Notes: a model not told the origin generated them from the sequence alone. 64,000 bases of DNA from Haematobia irritans (GCF_050003625.1 NC_134400.1:224046085-224110084), one strand, 5' to 3'. Shown: positions 34,102 through 46,389, numbered from the stretch's first letter. Numbers and translations: made by a program.

Positions 34102-35615
34102 AACAAGTATATACGGCCGTAAGTTCGGCTAGGCCGAAGCTTATGTACCCTCCACCATGGATTGCGTAGAAAATTCTTCTAAACACTGCCATCCACAATC
34201 GAATTACTTAAGTTGCGGTAACGCTTGCCGACGGCAAGGTATCTTAAAACCTCCTAAAACCGTCTTCTAAATTGTATGTAAGTTCATATATATTAAATCA
34301 AAAAAGATCGATCAAATACGTATATAATTCAGTTTGACAAAATTTTCTATAGACATAAAATTTTGACAAAATTTTCTATAGAAATAAAATTTTAACAAAA
34401 TTTTCTATAGAAATAAAATTTTAAAAAAAATTTTTATAGAAATAAAATTTTGACAAAATTTTCTTTAGAAATAAAATTTTAACAAAATTTTCTTTGGAAA
34501 TACAATTTTGACAAAATTTTCTACAGAAGTAAAATTTAAACAAAATTTTATATAGAAATAAAATTTGAACAAAATTTTCTATAGAAATAAAATTTTGACA
34601 AAATTTTTATAGATATAAAATTTTGACAAAATATTCTATAGAAATAAAATTTTGACAAAATTTTCTATAGAAATAAAATTTTGAAAAAAAAATTCTATAG
34701 AAATAAAATGTTGGTCGATTACTTTTGGCTCGAGTGGCAACCATGATTATGAACCGATATGGACCAATTTTTGTGTGATTGTAGATCGGCTATATATAAC
34801 TACAGACCGATATGCACCAATTTTGGTATGGTTGTTAGCGGCTATATACTAACACCACGTTCCAAATTTGAACCGGATCGGATGAATTTTGCTCCTCCAA
34901 AAGGCTCCGGTGGTCAAATCTGGAGAACGGTTTACATGGGGGCTTTATATAATTGTGAACCGATGTGGACCAATTTTTGCAAGGATGTTAGAGGCCATAT
35001 ACTAACACCACGTTCCACATTTGAACCGGATTGGAAGAATTTTGCTCCTCCAAGAGGCTCCGGATGTCACATCTGGGGATCGGTTTATATGGGGGCTATA
35101 TATAATTATGAACCGATGTGGACCAATTTTTGCATGTTTATTAGAGACCATGCACCAACATCATGTACCAAATTTCAGCCGGATCGGATGAAATTTGCTT
35201 CTCTTAGAGGCTCCGCAAGCCAAATCTGGGGATCGGTTCATATGGGGGCTATATATAATTATGGACCGATGTGAACCAATTTTTGCATGGTTATTAGAGA
35301 CCATGTACCAACATCATGTACCCAATTTCAGCCGGATCGGATGAAATTTGCTTCTCTTAGAGGCTCCGCAAGCCAAATCTGGGGATCGGTTTATATGGAG
35401 GCTATATATAATTATGGACCGATGTAAACCAATTGTTGCATGGTTATTAGAAACCCTATACCAACACCATGTACCAAATTTCAGCAAGATCGGATGAAAT
35501 TTGCTTCTCGTTGAGGCTTCGCAAGTCAAGTTTATGGGGTCTTAGAGCAATATTTCGATTTGTTACAAACGGAATGACAAAGTTAATATACCCCCATCCT
35601 ATGGTGGATGGTATA
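34102..35615 (+). mobile_element. 153-bp-unit element, family 2, complete copy with minisatellite
   Basis: In order: AACAAGTATATACGGCCGTA; hairpin TTCGGCTAGGCCGAA; TGTACCCTCCACCATGG; a linker; a 29-bp minisatellite (34335-34709); four to five 153-bp units; and CCTATGGTGGATGGTATA. The pre-terminal GACGGACGGACATGC block is deleted: the last unit is joined straight to TTTATGGGGTCTTAGAGC. A 171-codon plus frame (34759-35274) and minus frames exist only because the unit length is a multiple of three. Confidence 0.88.
34335..34709 (+). repeat. 29-bp minisatellite in family 2 element
   Basis: About thirteen tandem units with core CTATAGAAATAAAATTTTG followed by ACAAAATTTT, spaced 29 bp. Similar arrays occupy the same place in the copies at 39232 and 46546. 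Confidence 0.9.
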
Positions 35616-35925
35616 ATAAGAGTTTTACTCTGTTCAAATCCAGGTTCACGTAGAGGCTATAAGGCTTTTAAAAATTAATTCAAATGTTTCGGGGTTCGGG
35701 TTTCAAAACTTAATTCAAGCGACTACCACTTTAGACGTGTGATTGGGGTCATTGCACTGAAAAAAATATTAGCCTAACCCAACTTAAATCTTTGCTTAAA
35801 AAATTGTTTTCATTAAATTTACGATCATGGAAATGTGTGTATCTACATTTAAGTCGTATGTCTTCGAACTAGGGACAATTTTGCTTAAAGTAAAGAAAAA
35901 CATTTTTGATCTAAAGAACTGATAT

Positions 35926-36402
35926 ACACCCATAGAAAAAATCATGAACGGAGTGGTCATTTCGAAACGATCCGCTCATGAAAGTGAATCAACACACATG
36001 TGTTGTCAAACTGAGAACAGATGGGGCCAATCTGACAACGTAAAAATGACACCATACGTTGTCAAAACAACAACCAGCGTTCATGATCTGAAAACGTAAT
36101 GGTTACGAATTTATAAAGAAAATAAAAAAAAGATTTCCGCTACCATGGCTCGAACCTGTGTTACCTGTACGATACGCATTAACAGCCTTAGCACATTGCA
36201 CCAACGGCGGAGTTGCCATAACAACGTCTAACGATTATTTTAAGACTTATCATGACCAAAGGAAAACGAATGCCGTTCATGAAATTGTGAACGTCCGTGG
36301 ACGAAATCGTAAACATTCCGTTTTGATGTTTTGTGAACATTTCCGTTTCATTTTGACAACGTCCGTTCAAGATTGTAAAACGCAATTTTTTCTATTAGTG
36401 TA
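35926..36402. mobile_element. TIR element carrying a tRNA-like segment
   Basis: Left ACACCCATAGAAAAAATCATG-AACGGA and right TCCGTT-CAAG, AATTTTTTCTATTAGTGT are inverted. Many AACGTCCGTT/GACAACGT words occur. In the middle (36137-36210, minus strand) is a tRNA-like stretch. The core 36026-36252 is repeated at 38137-38358 without these ends. Confidence 0.65.
36137..36210 (-). tRNA. tRNA-like sequence (pseudogene within a mobile element)
   Basis: The minus strand starts CCGCCGTTGGTGCAATGTGC (A-box-like) and contains ACAGGTTCGAGCC (B-box), ending GGTAGCGG, so CCGC can pair with GCGG as an acceptor stem. The arms fit poorly and it lies inside a repeat, so I take it as a tRNA-derived promoter rather than a working tRNA. 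Confidence 0.5.
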
Positions 36403-36831
36403 TTGGATCTTTAGATTTAAGATGAAAACATTTGTTTTAAAATTTGAAGTATCTGTTGTAATTTTGGTTTTTAAACTGGGATTTGTTTGCACGTGAATAG
36501 CTTTATTAAAATATCGCCAAAAGAAATTAAAAACTCGATAAATAAGATCTTTATCTAATTTTAATTTCATTGCTCACAGATGCACAGATGTGCGTGTGTG
36601 TGTTGGAGTGAGTTTGTACCCATGCATCTGGATACAAATGCTTGAATGGCGGTGTTTGTTTGTTTGTTTATTGTTGTTGTTATTATTATTGCTGCTCTTT
36701 TTTTACATTTCGTTACCCTGCCAACATTTGGGTGATAGTTTTATCGAATTTCGCTAAGATGTCACAATTTCTGATCAGGAAGTCTTCTGGTAGTAAAATC
36801 TCAAGCACAGCAACAATAAAAGACTTTTTTT

Positions 36832-37354
36832 AGTGCATTCAAAAAAAGTGAACTCTCTCTTTCACTAAAGCCAATTTAACTTTATTTTAGTTTATGGAAT
36901 TATTATTTTTGGAGAAAGTTTCCTTTACTCTAATATTTTTTTGTGTACGTTAGTTAAATTAACTAAAACCGAGGAAAAAAATATACTCAAATGAAGCATA
37001 AAGATTAACTAAATTCGTGTCTTCCACAAAATAGTTCAGAATTTCTTTCAATTTGTATATTTTACCAACAATGCGTCCATCATGAGCTTTGTATGTCACT
37101 AGAGACATTCTTGCATTTTTGAACTCCAAATTTTTCCTTCAAACTACAAAATTGTCTTAAACAAGTGAAAAAAACTTAGTTATGTCTAGTAAGTTTTCTT
37201 GAATTTGTCGAAAAAATATTTATTTATTTTTATGACATCGGCGTGATGCCAGCGTTTGTAATGCTGTTTAGTTAAAATTTTCTACAAATATTCAAAATTT
37301 TCTCAAATTAACCGAAAGTTTTCTTCCTGGGGGGTACTCTGTTTTTTCAGTGTG
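36832..37354. mobile_element. MITE with GTGCATTCAAAAAAAGTG end
   Basis: The left end TAGTGCATTCAAAAAAAGTG and right end TACTCTGTTTTTTCAGTGTG are roughly inverted. The interior has TTAGTTAAATTAACTAAAAC (inverted) and TTTAGTTAAAATTTTC words like the GTTCA-rich family. Confidence 0.5.
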
Positions 37355-37471
37355 TATCACGCTGAAACATTCAAGCAAGTGGTATTTCCCAGGATGCATA
37401 TGACAATATGGGCAATATAGCATGAGGCAAAATGTTGTTCTAGTCCTCCAATAGCGTAATACGGTCAATTC

Positions 37472-38133
37472 TACACTGAAAAAAATATTGTCGTGAGGCC
37501 AAATATTTCGTGTCCTTACAATACGAATGAAAATTTAGCCTAGCATTAGAAAACGCATTTCTCTAATATAAAGTATTTTTTCCTTGTCCAAAAGTCGATC
37601 AACTTTTCAATGAAGTCGTATTGTCCTTATAATTAAGTGATTTGGCTTAAAAATGGGTATCATAACATGAAAGAAAAAAATTTTGGGGTAAGGTCAACTT
37701 GACTTTAATAATTCAGAAAAAATCTTGAAAATTAACGAAATTGTCTTTAAATTTGTTGCCTTTTTGCATCTTGACTACAAAGCAAAAAATCGTTCAAAAA
37801 TAGGACATGTTTTTCAACACTTTATATTAAAGACGTTTTTTACTTGAAACCTAGCATAATTTCTACTGAAAGTCGAGACTGAATTTTGAAAATAAAGTTA
37901 TCGTTAAATCGTTTTTAAAGGATTTTGATAGCATATGAAGAAAAAAAGCTGAAGAAACGAAAATTTCAAATTTGCTTCCTAGAAGCAAGTACACAAAACC
38001 CAAATTTAAAAGCGAATTGTGTCTTAGAAGTATCCCTACTTGCATTCTCCGCTTCTTTGGCTCGGAATCAATACCAAATTTTTTAAAGTAAAGACAAAAT
38101 CTTTGGAACCGAGTATGCTTTTTTTTCAGTGTG
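37472..38133 (-). mobile_element. CACTG-type MITE, complete
   Basis: The ends TACACTGAAAAAAATATTGTC and GTATGCTTTTTTTTCAGTGTG are inverted over about 15 bp. Inner blocks GGTTCCAAAGATTTTGTCTT, GATTCCGAGCCAAAGAAGCG and GTCTTTAAATTTGTTG occur in the reverse order to 61830-62393, so the two copies lie in opposite orientation. The 100-codon minus frame is part of it, not a gene. Confidence 0.8.
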
Positions 38134-38136
38134 GGG

Positions 38137-38358
38137 TCAATCTGACAACGTAGAAATGACACCATACGTTGTCAAAACAACAACCAGCGTTCATGATCTG
38201 AAAACGTAATGGTTACGAATTTATAAAAAAAATAAAAAAAAGATTTCCGCTACCGTGACTCGAACCTGTGGTGCCTCTACGATACGCATTAACAGCCTTA
38301 GCACATTGCACCAATGGCGGAGTTGTCATAACAACGTCTAACGATTATTTAAGACACA
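38137..38358. repeat. Second copy of the tRNA-bearing core of 36026-36252
   Basis: From GGGGTCAATCTGACAACGTA to AACGTCTAACGATTATTT the two are close to identical over about 222 bp. The right border is shared with the TIR element, but the outer TIRs are absent. A tRNA-like segment is at 38247-38320 on the minus strand with B-box GGTTCGAGTC. Confidence 0.8.
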
Positions 38359-38375
38359 TCGTAATATCGATTTCC

Positions 38376-39168
38376 GACTATATAAAGTATATATATTCTT
38401 GATCAGAGAGAAATTCTAAGACGATATGAACATGACCGTCTGTCCGTCTATCTGTTGTTATCACGCTACAGCCTTCGATAAAGGCACTATCGTCCTGAAT
38501 TTTTGCACAGATTCGTTTTTTGTTTGCAGGTAGGTCAAATTCGAAGATGGGCTATATCGGTCCAAGTTTTGATATAGTCCCCATATAAACCGACTTTCTG
38601 ATTTGGGGTCTTGGGCTTATATAAACCGTAGTTTTTATCCAATTTGCCCGAAATTGAAAATCTAGAAGTACTTGAGGGCCATAAAAAGGTGTGCCGAAAA
38701 TGTTGCCCATCGGTCCATGTTTTGGTATAGCCACCATATAGACCGATATCCCGATTTTGCTTCTTGGGCTTCTAGAAACTGTATTTACTACCGATTTGCC
38801 TGAAATTGGAAATCTAGAGGTATTTTGGGACCATAAAGAGATGTGTCGAAAATGGTCCGTATCGCTACATGTTTTGGTATAGCCCCCATATAGACCTAAC
38901 TCCCGAATTTATTTCTAGGACTTCTGGAATCCGGTTGACCACAAATAGGTCAGCCAAATATGGTGTGTGTCGACCCATGTTTTAGTATAGCCTCCACATA
39001 GACCAATCTCCAGATTTAACTCCTTGGGTTCCTAGAAACCGTGGTTTTTATCCGATTTGCACAAAAATGTAAATATACTGGAATTTTAGACCCTGAAAAA
39101 TTTGTATCGCATTTATTTTTACCGGTCCGTTTGGTAAGGCATCGATATAGACCGATTTAAGTTCTTGA
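38376..39168 (-). mobile_element. 153-bp-unit element, family 4
   Basis: The plus strand shows CGTCTGTCCGTCTATCTG near 38430 (inverse of the GACGGAC block) and tandem units with GGTCCATGTTTTGGTATAG and CCATATAGACCGAT. Equivalent points at 38582, 38735 and 38887 are spaced 153 and 152 bp; the next interval is shortened by a deletion. Terminal hairpins typical of families 1-3 are not evident, so both ends may be missing. Confidence 0.7.
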
Positions 39169-39172
39169 AGGT

Positions 39173-39231
39173 ACACCCAAAGAAAAAATATTTTCCTCCG
39201 GAATGAAATTTTAGACAAACGAAATTTAGTC
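39173..39231. mobile_element. MITE fragment with ACACCCAAAGAAAAAATATT end
   Basis: TACACCCAAAGAAAAAATATT, TTCCTCCGGAATGAAATTTT and AGACAAACGAAAT match the left end of the element at 47107-48025 and 44343-44420. It is abruptly followed by a family 2 element. Confidence 0.6.
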
Positions 39232-40829
39232 AATACGTGGTATATATTAAACTAAAAAAGGCCGATTAAATACGTACATAATTAAGTTTAAAGTTTCAAT
39301 AGAAATAAAATTTTGACAAAATTTTCTATAGAAGTAAAATGTGGAAAAAATTTCTATAGAAGTAAAATTTGGAAAAAATTTTCTATAGAAATAAAATTTT
39401 GACAAAATTTTTTATAGAAATAAAATTTTGACAAAATTTTCTATAGAAATAAAATTTTGATAAAATTTTCTATAGAAATAAAATTTTGACAAAATTTACT
39501 ATGGAAATAAAATTTTGACAAAATTTTCTATAGAAATAAAATTTTGACAAAATTTTCTATAGAAATAACATTTTGACAATGATTTCTATAAATATAAAAT
39601 TTTGGTAGATTATTTTTGGCTCGAGTGGCAACTATGATTATGAACCGATATGGACCAATTTTTGTGTGATTGGGGATCGGCTATATATAACTATAGACCG
39701 ATTTGGACCAATTTTGGAATGTTTATTAGCGGCCTTATACTAACACCACGTTGCAAATTTCAACCGGATCGGATGAATTTTGTTCCTCCAAGAGGCTCCG
39801 GAGATCAAATCTGGGGAATGGTTTATGTGGGGGCTATATATAATTATGGACCGATATGGAGCAATTCTTGCGTGGTTGTTAGAGACCACATTCTAACACC
39901 ATGTTCCAAATTTCAACCGGAACGGATGAATTTTGCTACTCCAAGAGGCTCCGCAGGACAAATCTGGGGATCGATTTATATGGGGGCAATATATAATTAT
40001 GGACCGATATGGACCAATTCGTGTATGGTTGTTAGAGACCATATACTAACACCACGACCAAATTTCAACCGGATCAGATGAATTTTGCTCCTCTAAGAGG
40101 CTCCGGAGGTCAAATCTGGGGATCGGCTTATATGGGGGCTATATATAATTATGGATCGATACGGCCCAATTTTGGCATGGTTGTTAGAGACAATATACTA
40201 ACGCCACATACCAAAGTTCAATCGGATCGGATGACTTTTGCTCCTCTAAGAGGCTCCGCAGGACAAATCTGGGGATCGGTTTATATGGGGGCTATATATA
40301 ATTATGGACCGATGTGGACCAATGTTTGCATGGTCGTTAGAGAACATATACCAATACCATGTACCAAATTTCAGCCGGATAGGATGAAATTTGCTTCTCT
40401 TAGTGGCTCCACAAGCCAAATCGGGGGATCGGTTTATATGGGGGCTATATATAATTATGGACCGATGTGGACCAATTTTTGCGTGGTTGTTAGAGACCAT
40501 ATACTAACACCATGTACCAAATTTCAGCCGGATCGGATGAAACTTGCTTCTCTTAGAGCAATCGCAAGCCAAATTTGGGGGTCCGTTTATATGGGGACTA
40601 TACGTAAAAGTGGACCGATATGGCCCATTTGCAATACCATCCGACCTACATCAATAAAAACTACTTGTGCCAAGTTTCAACAGACGGACGGACGGACGTG
40701 CTCAGATCGACTCAGAATTTCACCACGACCCAGAATATATATACTTTATGTGGTCTTAGAGCAATATTTCGATGTGTTATAAACGGAATGACAAAGTTAA
40801 TATACCACCATTCTATGGTGGAGGGTATA
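39232..40829 (+). mobile_element. 153-bp-unit element, family 2, 5'-truncated
   Basis: The head hairpin is missing; sequence begins at TACGTGGTATATATTAAAC, which lies about 145 bp inside complete copies. It has a 29-bp minisatellite (39296-39605) and then six units at 39828, 39981, 40133, 40286, 40439 and 40592, spaced 153 bp except one 152-bp step that breaks the frame. GACGGACGGACG at 40683 and the terminal hairpin with TATGGTGGAGGGTATA follow. Overlapping frames of 143 and 234 codons translate the unit repeatedly. Confidence 0.88.
39296..39605 (+). repeat. 29-bp minisatellite in family 2 element
   Basis: Same unit as at 34335-34709, about eleven copies with single-base variants and one or two shortened units. 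Confidence 0.9.
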
Positions 40830-43800
40830 ATAATCATGATAGGTTAGGTCAAAAATCTTTAAGCAACTTACAAAATTTTGGGAAACGTTTTCTAATGGCA
40901 TAAAATCCCCATCATCCAATTGTTTAAATGAATTAGCTTCTGCAATTTTGAGGCAGATATATCATACAAAGAAATACAATAAAAGCAATAATGGTCATTT
41001 ATCAATAGTACAGCCTATTACTAATGACACTGTAAAAATAATGGCATAATAGATAATTTCATAAATCAATTTTCTTTTAATATCTGCCTATCCTTGGTAG
41101 ACGCGGTTAAAAGAAGAACGTGTGGATGTTCGATATTTTCGAATTTCCTTTATGACAAATGTTTCCTGTTTAACTCTTTCCCCAGAGAGAAACAAGACAA
41201 TACCTACGTTTAAATCTTAACACCCCCAGCTCACTCACTCACACACACATATAGATTAATAAATACAATCGAAAATAAAAAGCAATTCTCAGTGAATCTC
41301 AGTTAAGAGAATTGGAATTGAAATTTTCTTCAGGATGTGTGAACAATGAAATGGGATCAATTTTTTGGATTGTTGATGGTGGTTGTAGCATTCTTGTGGT
41401 GAATTGAACTTATGAACCTTTTATTAATAACACGATTCATTTTAGAATCCTGGATAAACATTGATTGTATGGTCCTTTGGTTCTTTTCCAGTTTTCAACT
41501 TGACGTTTCGTAGAGTAAAGCGTGTTGGCGTTGTAAACAAAAAGAGTTGAAGCAGCCACAGCTCAAAAGTCAAATAAAAGCAACAATGCAAATAATAATT
41601 TACGAAAAAAGGTTGTCTCTTCCCTTCACCGTCAGACTGTTTGGTAGACCAATCTTCTTTACATCCGTCCGTCCGTCCGTCCGTTCTTCCGTCGTGCAGC
41701 TCATCCTTCCTGACATTTCACCTTCCTATTCTCTACATACTATAGCTAGCTAGCTTATTTGATTGTTGATGCTTATTAAACAACAAAAAAATACAGCAGC
41801 GTTGACTTTGGCTGATTCTTTCCGCTTTATAACATTCATCGCGAAATAACTCAAATGAGGGCGGGGGAAAAGTGTGGCATACTGAGGGAAACGGAAACTC
41901 TTTATAAGAATATGAATTGTTATAATTTGTGGTTCGAAAGACAACAACATTGAATTGACAAAACAACAATAACAAACAGCTGAAGCATTTGCAGGTTGCC
42001 GTTTTCAAAATCATTCACTCATTGTTCCTGAAAAATCCTAAACTTCCTTGGCATAAAGAAAGTTTGTATTCCGGGAATATGCGGGTGGCAGGGATTGCGG
42101 TTGTGTTGATTTGTTTACATGGCTGATTTACGAGTTTCTCTACAAATAATGAACTTGCAATGCAAGCAAACCTCAACCAGCGGAAATTCACAATTGTGAA
42201 GGGTAGCTCAACGCATACCATCGCAATAATGGAACATTGTCCTTGATTGGTTCTGGTGAAAGGATTAAAATTAATGAAATTAAATGTTCTATTTACTCAA
42301 CCAGCGATTTGGGTGGGTGGATTGGAGGTGAACGGAGAAAGTTTATGCTTTTGGGTATTCCATATAGCGATAGGGTTAATTATATTTGGCAGTTAACAAA
42401 TCACATTTGCCTTCCAAATAAAACATTTGGAGAAAACAAACTTAAGGATAACAAATCGGAACATTTGTTACAAATCCGTTTTCAGCATTTACATCTTTCC
42501 AATTCTCTCCACTCTAAAGGGATCATTCAACAAACGCTTACTTAACAAAATTAATGTTTGCATAAATGGTAAATTTATTTTTTAACATAGAAGTTTTCCC
42601 CATTTGACTGATTCGCCTGTAGCGCAAACCTTCGGAATTGTCCTTACGCTAAAATAAAGTCCTAGATTTTTATTGTCAAAGAAATAAGAATCGATTCACC
42701 GTTCAATGTTGCCCTTGTTCTAATTATTCAAAAAAAAAACACAGATTCTCTTCATTCTCCTAATTTGGAGAAAACCGAAATTCAGATTATGTCGATATTG
42801 CGAAACTATCCAGAATACACCTGACAAATTTGGTACAGAAAACATTGGCAAAACTTTGAACCACAACAGTCTTGAATGCCCATCATAGACAATAAATGCA
42901 TTTCGAGACAAAAAGGCGGATAAACGAAAAAATTAAAATAATTTGCAGCTCGTCTTAGATTTTCAAACGGATCTAGAATATAAATAATATTACCGGAAGT
43001 TGGTTTCCTATAACATTTCATTGAATATCTTTCAGAATATCAATCACTCAAAATAGTAAAAAAGACAAAAAATTTTAGCTTAAATTGTTTACACCCTTGA
43101 ATCAAATGATTGTGATATGGGATTTTAATCTTCATTAAAACAAAATCCTACAAAATATTATAAATGATTCTATTGAATTGCCAACAGCGAATAGAAACAA
43201 AAATCACAAACAATCATTTATCAAAAGTACAAAAATATTGAGAATCCTACACTTTCGACTAAAAGTAATGAGAATTTGACGCGAAACTACAAGAAAATCA
43301 TTACATGAGCCATAATTAATATAATTGACACATTTTGAGGAACGGTTTGTAATTGAAATGAAAATCCACCATGAACATTCACAACAACCCAAGTATTAGC
43401 AACTACAAGGCAGAGACAAACGTCGTTACCTTTGAGGAGTAAGCGAACAAAAAATAAAAAACTCAAGAAAAAATCAAATGAGACTTCAGTAAAGGCAAAA
43501 AACACTTCACTCTGTCTGTCATTTTGAGTTGAGTTTCTTTTTTTTTCAAAAAAGTGCGCGCATGCTCTCTCTGAACCAGACACATAGACTGACAGATTTG
43601 AGACGTAGACAGACATAGACTGCGACTTGGACTTGGAACATAGAACGACGTGCAGTCTAGCCGAATGTTGTGATCATGCCAAAATCACAAAACACACCTT
43701 GAAAACTGTCAAATTTTAGCACAAATTTCCCCCCTCACCATTCCACAGCATTATTCCAAACAAAATGGTGCAATTTAATGGTACCGTCAAGTAGCTTTCA

Positions 43801-44342
43801 ATACAGGGCTGGATTTCTTCTATTTTGAATTGGGGCCCTATTTTGTTATACTCTCTAAAATTGCAATATAAGAAGAGATATCAGTTATCACCTGGCTATG
43901 TCAAGCTGTCAAAAAGCAGCTCTTTAAAATTCGGAAAACTAATGGTGTGGAGACAAGTATAGTTCAGTTTGGCCTATGCAGATATTGGGGATATGTCGCC
44001 TGATTTCGAAGAAAGGTATCCTGAATAAGCGAGCTATACGACTACGAAGGCCTACAGACCGATGGGAGCATATCCAATCCGGGACTACAGACATGTAAAG
44101 CCTAGGACAAGAAATATCACCGGATCGAATTGTGCAATCCAATTGTGCAATCAAGTCAATCAAGTGAATCAAGGACGACGCTAATTAGTAGTAATTAAGA
44201 CAGAAGTATAGCATCACGTTGACTAATGCAGAAGAGCAGTATCTTCGAAATGGGACCTAAAGGTGGAACTTGGGATATACGTTTATTTAGCTGAATTGTA
44301 ATGATCACGTCAATAGGCTGATGGAAAACAACGGAGAATATA
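40830..44342. other. Repeat-poor sequence, no gene recognised
   Basis: Simple repeats only: (GTCC)n around 41663-41682 and AC-rich DNA near 41233-41250. Frames at 41547-41753, 42237-42545 and 43287-43616 show no domain. This and the neighbouring repeat-poor stretches are the most likely places for host regulatory DNA. Confidence 0.4.
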
Positions 44343-44420
44343 ATGGCACACACAAAAAATAAATATTTCCTTCGACGAGAAATTTCGGACTAACGAAGTT
44401 TTCTTCTTCGCAGAGAAGAT
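44343..44420. mobile_element. MITE fragment with ACACACAAAAAATAAAT end
   Basis: CACACACAAAAAATAAATAT and TTCCTTCGACGAGAAATTTC match the left ends at 39173 and 47107. Its right end is not found. Confidence 0.45.
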
Positions 44421-44730
44421 GTTAATTGTTTGCGGATATATTGCAACGAGTCTCGTGTTATGCAGAACTCGTGGAATAGACCTCTGTGGCAAATGTTGAA
44501 AATGAATGATGGAATTATTTTGGTTGCAGTGTGAATAGCCAACATGGTATTGAAATCAAATTAAAGAAATAGATTCTTTGCAATCTAGAGTTCTCCAATC
44601 AGACTAAAATATTGTCTCATGTGTTTGGGGATCTTCACAAGACGAAGAAAAATCAAATTCCAATTTTCAACCTAATCTAACCATTCAAGCAAATGCGAAT
44701 TAATTTCGAATGGGATTTTCTCCTCAACCT

Positions 44731-44822
44731 TACACCCAGAGAATGGATATGATCACCTCAAACATGTTTTAAGAGAAAAATGTTATTCGTGGATGGGGAA
44801 CGTGTAACATATTTGTCGTATC
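44731..44822. mobile_element. GGATATGATCACC MITE, left half only
   Basis: TACACCCAGAGAATGGATATG continues as ATCACCTCAAACATGTTTTAAG and GGATGGGGAACGTGTAAC, as in 6368-6621. The right half is missing. Confidence 0.65.
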
Positions 44823-46205
44823 CATAAGTATTTCTGCATCACCCTAAGTCTTCGCCTTGATGTAGTCTCAGTTTAGGGCCCCATATATAGAATTCGCCTA
44901 GATCCGTCACTTTGTGAATCAGTAAGTAGAACTTGAACAATTGCTTATAACCAGTCCAGCCCCGAAACGAATGAAGAACGCGAAAAGTGCGTGGACTGAT
45001 TACAGCATAAACAATGGGAAAAGCTGTACCAAAATTCCCGATGATTAAATGTTCAGGGTAGCAGACAAACGTTCAGTTTAACTTCTAAAATGATATAAGT
45101 CTAAAAATATATAAAAACTAAAAGGAGTCTCTAAAAAAATTCACCCGATAATCAATAACAGCGACAAGAACTTTGATCCAATTTCATTAATTTACTTCTG
45201 TGAATTATTTAGAAATAAATCGATTTGGACTTAGGTCACTCTTCAAATTTGTGTGCTCTACGTACATGCTTCCAAACAAATGTATGAATGGCTCATCGCC
45301 AGCCTGGATGGAATGATACATAAGAGTAAAAAAAAAAAACATAAAATTACAAAAGAATAAATGGTGATGATCTTCAATGAGCTGTTAAACAATCAACGAT
45401 TAAACGTCATTCATAATTGTCTGCAAAAAAAGAAACACAAAGAGCAACACTTCGCAGGTAAAATCACTAGAGCACAAAAAACAACAAACTGGGATGAGCT
45501 CTGGAGTTTTGCTGGGCCCGAATTCATTCATAAAATTGTGATCTAAAAATCATGATGACGATGTAGACGCTTTCGTTCATGCCTTTTTGAGATGAAAACG
45601 CTGTGGCTGGATACGTAGCCCCTCCAAAGATTTTTAAGACGTGTGATGTAGACGCGACAATGGTGCGTTACATTGGCCAGTCCCTATAGCGATAAGCTGC
45701 GTGGTTGTGCTAAACCCCACACTCTTGCCATAGGCCACGATGAGTGTCTGGGTTCTTTGAATGCTTACGCTGACGGCACTTAGTTAACTCCATATGAGCT
45801 TCTTCATTTCAACATTGTCTGGCAACATCAGAAAACGCATGCGTCGGTGTTTTATCAACCCACAATTTGTGTGAAACGCGAGATCATTCCTGCGTGCGTA
45901 TCTGGCGGCGACTTTACAGAAAAAACGGCTTCATCCGCCACAGTCATTCGAAGGCATCATCTTCATTATCCACAGGGACAGCAGCATTTAAGCTTTACAG
46001 CGATATTAAAAGATGCGTCTTTTTAGGTAATTTCATTTAATCTTAGTCGGATCACATTGTTCTTATAACACGAGCCATTTGATGTCTTCTATAAGCCAAG
46101 TTATAGGGTGTGCTGGAGGAAATTTTTGGGAAAATGTAATGGCAGTGCTACTTAATATGCGGCATATTTCGTCACACAGGGGATCTATATTTCGAAATTT
46201 GCCCA
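44823..46205. other. Repeat-poor sequence, no gene recognised
   Basis: 45540-46000 is less AT-rich than its surroundings and does not match any repeat in the window, yet all frames are interrupted. It could be a decayed coding sequence of some kind or host DNA; I cannot say which. Confidence 0.35.
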
Positions 46206-46388
46206 TTGTGGTATCATAGATGGTGTCTTAACAACGAGTTCCGCTCAATTCTATGTTTAGCAAGATACCTCGACGAACGCTGCGCCGAGTACGCACAGCG
46301 ATTCGTACAACGGAAACTATTTAGAGATGTTTTGAAACACTAAAAAATTTCATCAAAACTACTAAGAGAGAATAATCCACCGCTGATC
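46206..46388 (-). mobile_element. Degraded SINE fragment
   Basis: TTGTGGTATCATAGATGGTG, CCGCTCAATTCTATGTTTAG and TACTAAGAGAGAATAATCC with ACCGCTGA resemble the SINE body read on the minus strand. The head and tail are gone. Confidence 0.45.
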
Positions 46389-46389
46389 T

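Larger units (their letters stand above)
35616..36560. mobile_element. CACTG-type relic (about 35753-36560) split by a tRNA-bearing TIR element
   Basis: TTGCACTGAAAAAAATATTAG near 35751 opens the relic. After the nested element, AAGATGAAAACATTTGTTTT, GAATAGCTTTATTAAAATATC and AACTCGATAAATAAGATC resemble inner blocks at 26470-27090. The right end is not clear. 35616-35752 is unidentified. Confidence 0.45.

Noticed and set aside
34335..34709. A CRISPR array because of short regular repeats
   Set aside because: The 29-bp units are directly contiguous with no unique spacers, so this is a minisatellite.
34759..35274. A 171-codon open frame
   Set aside because: Same repeat translation as at 40078 in another family 2 copy.
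40078..40782. A 234-codon open frame, the longest in the window
   Set aside because: It translates 153-bp tandem units of a mobile element; a sister frame is open on the other strand and a one-base loss separates it from the previous frame.
43939..44172. A retroelement protein fragment on either strand
   Set aside because: No catalytic or zinc-finger motif could be found and the frames are interrupted.
45540..46000. A decayed coding gene
   Set aside because: Stop codons in all frames and no motif; kept only as unidentified sequence.
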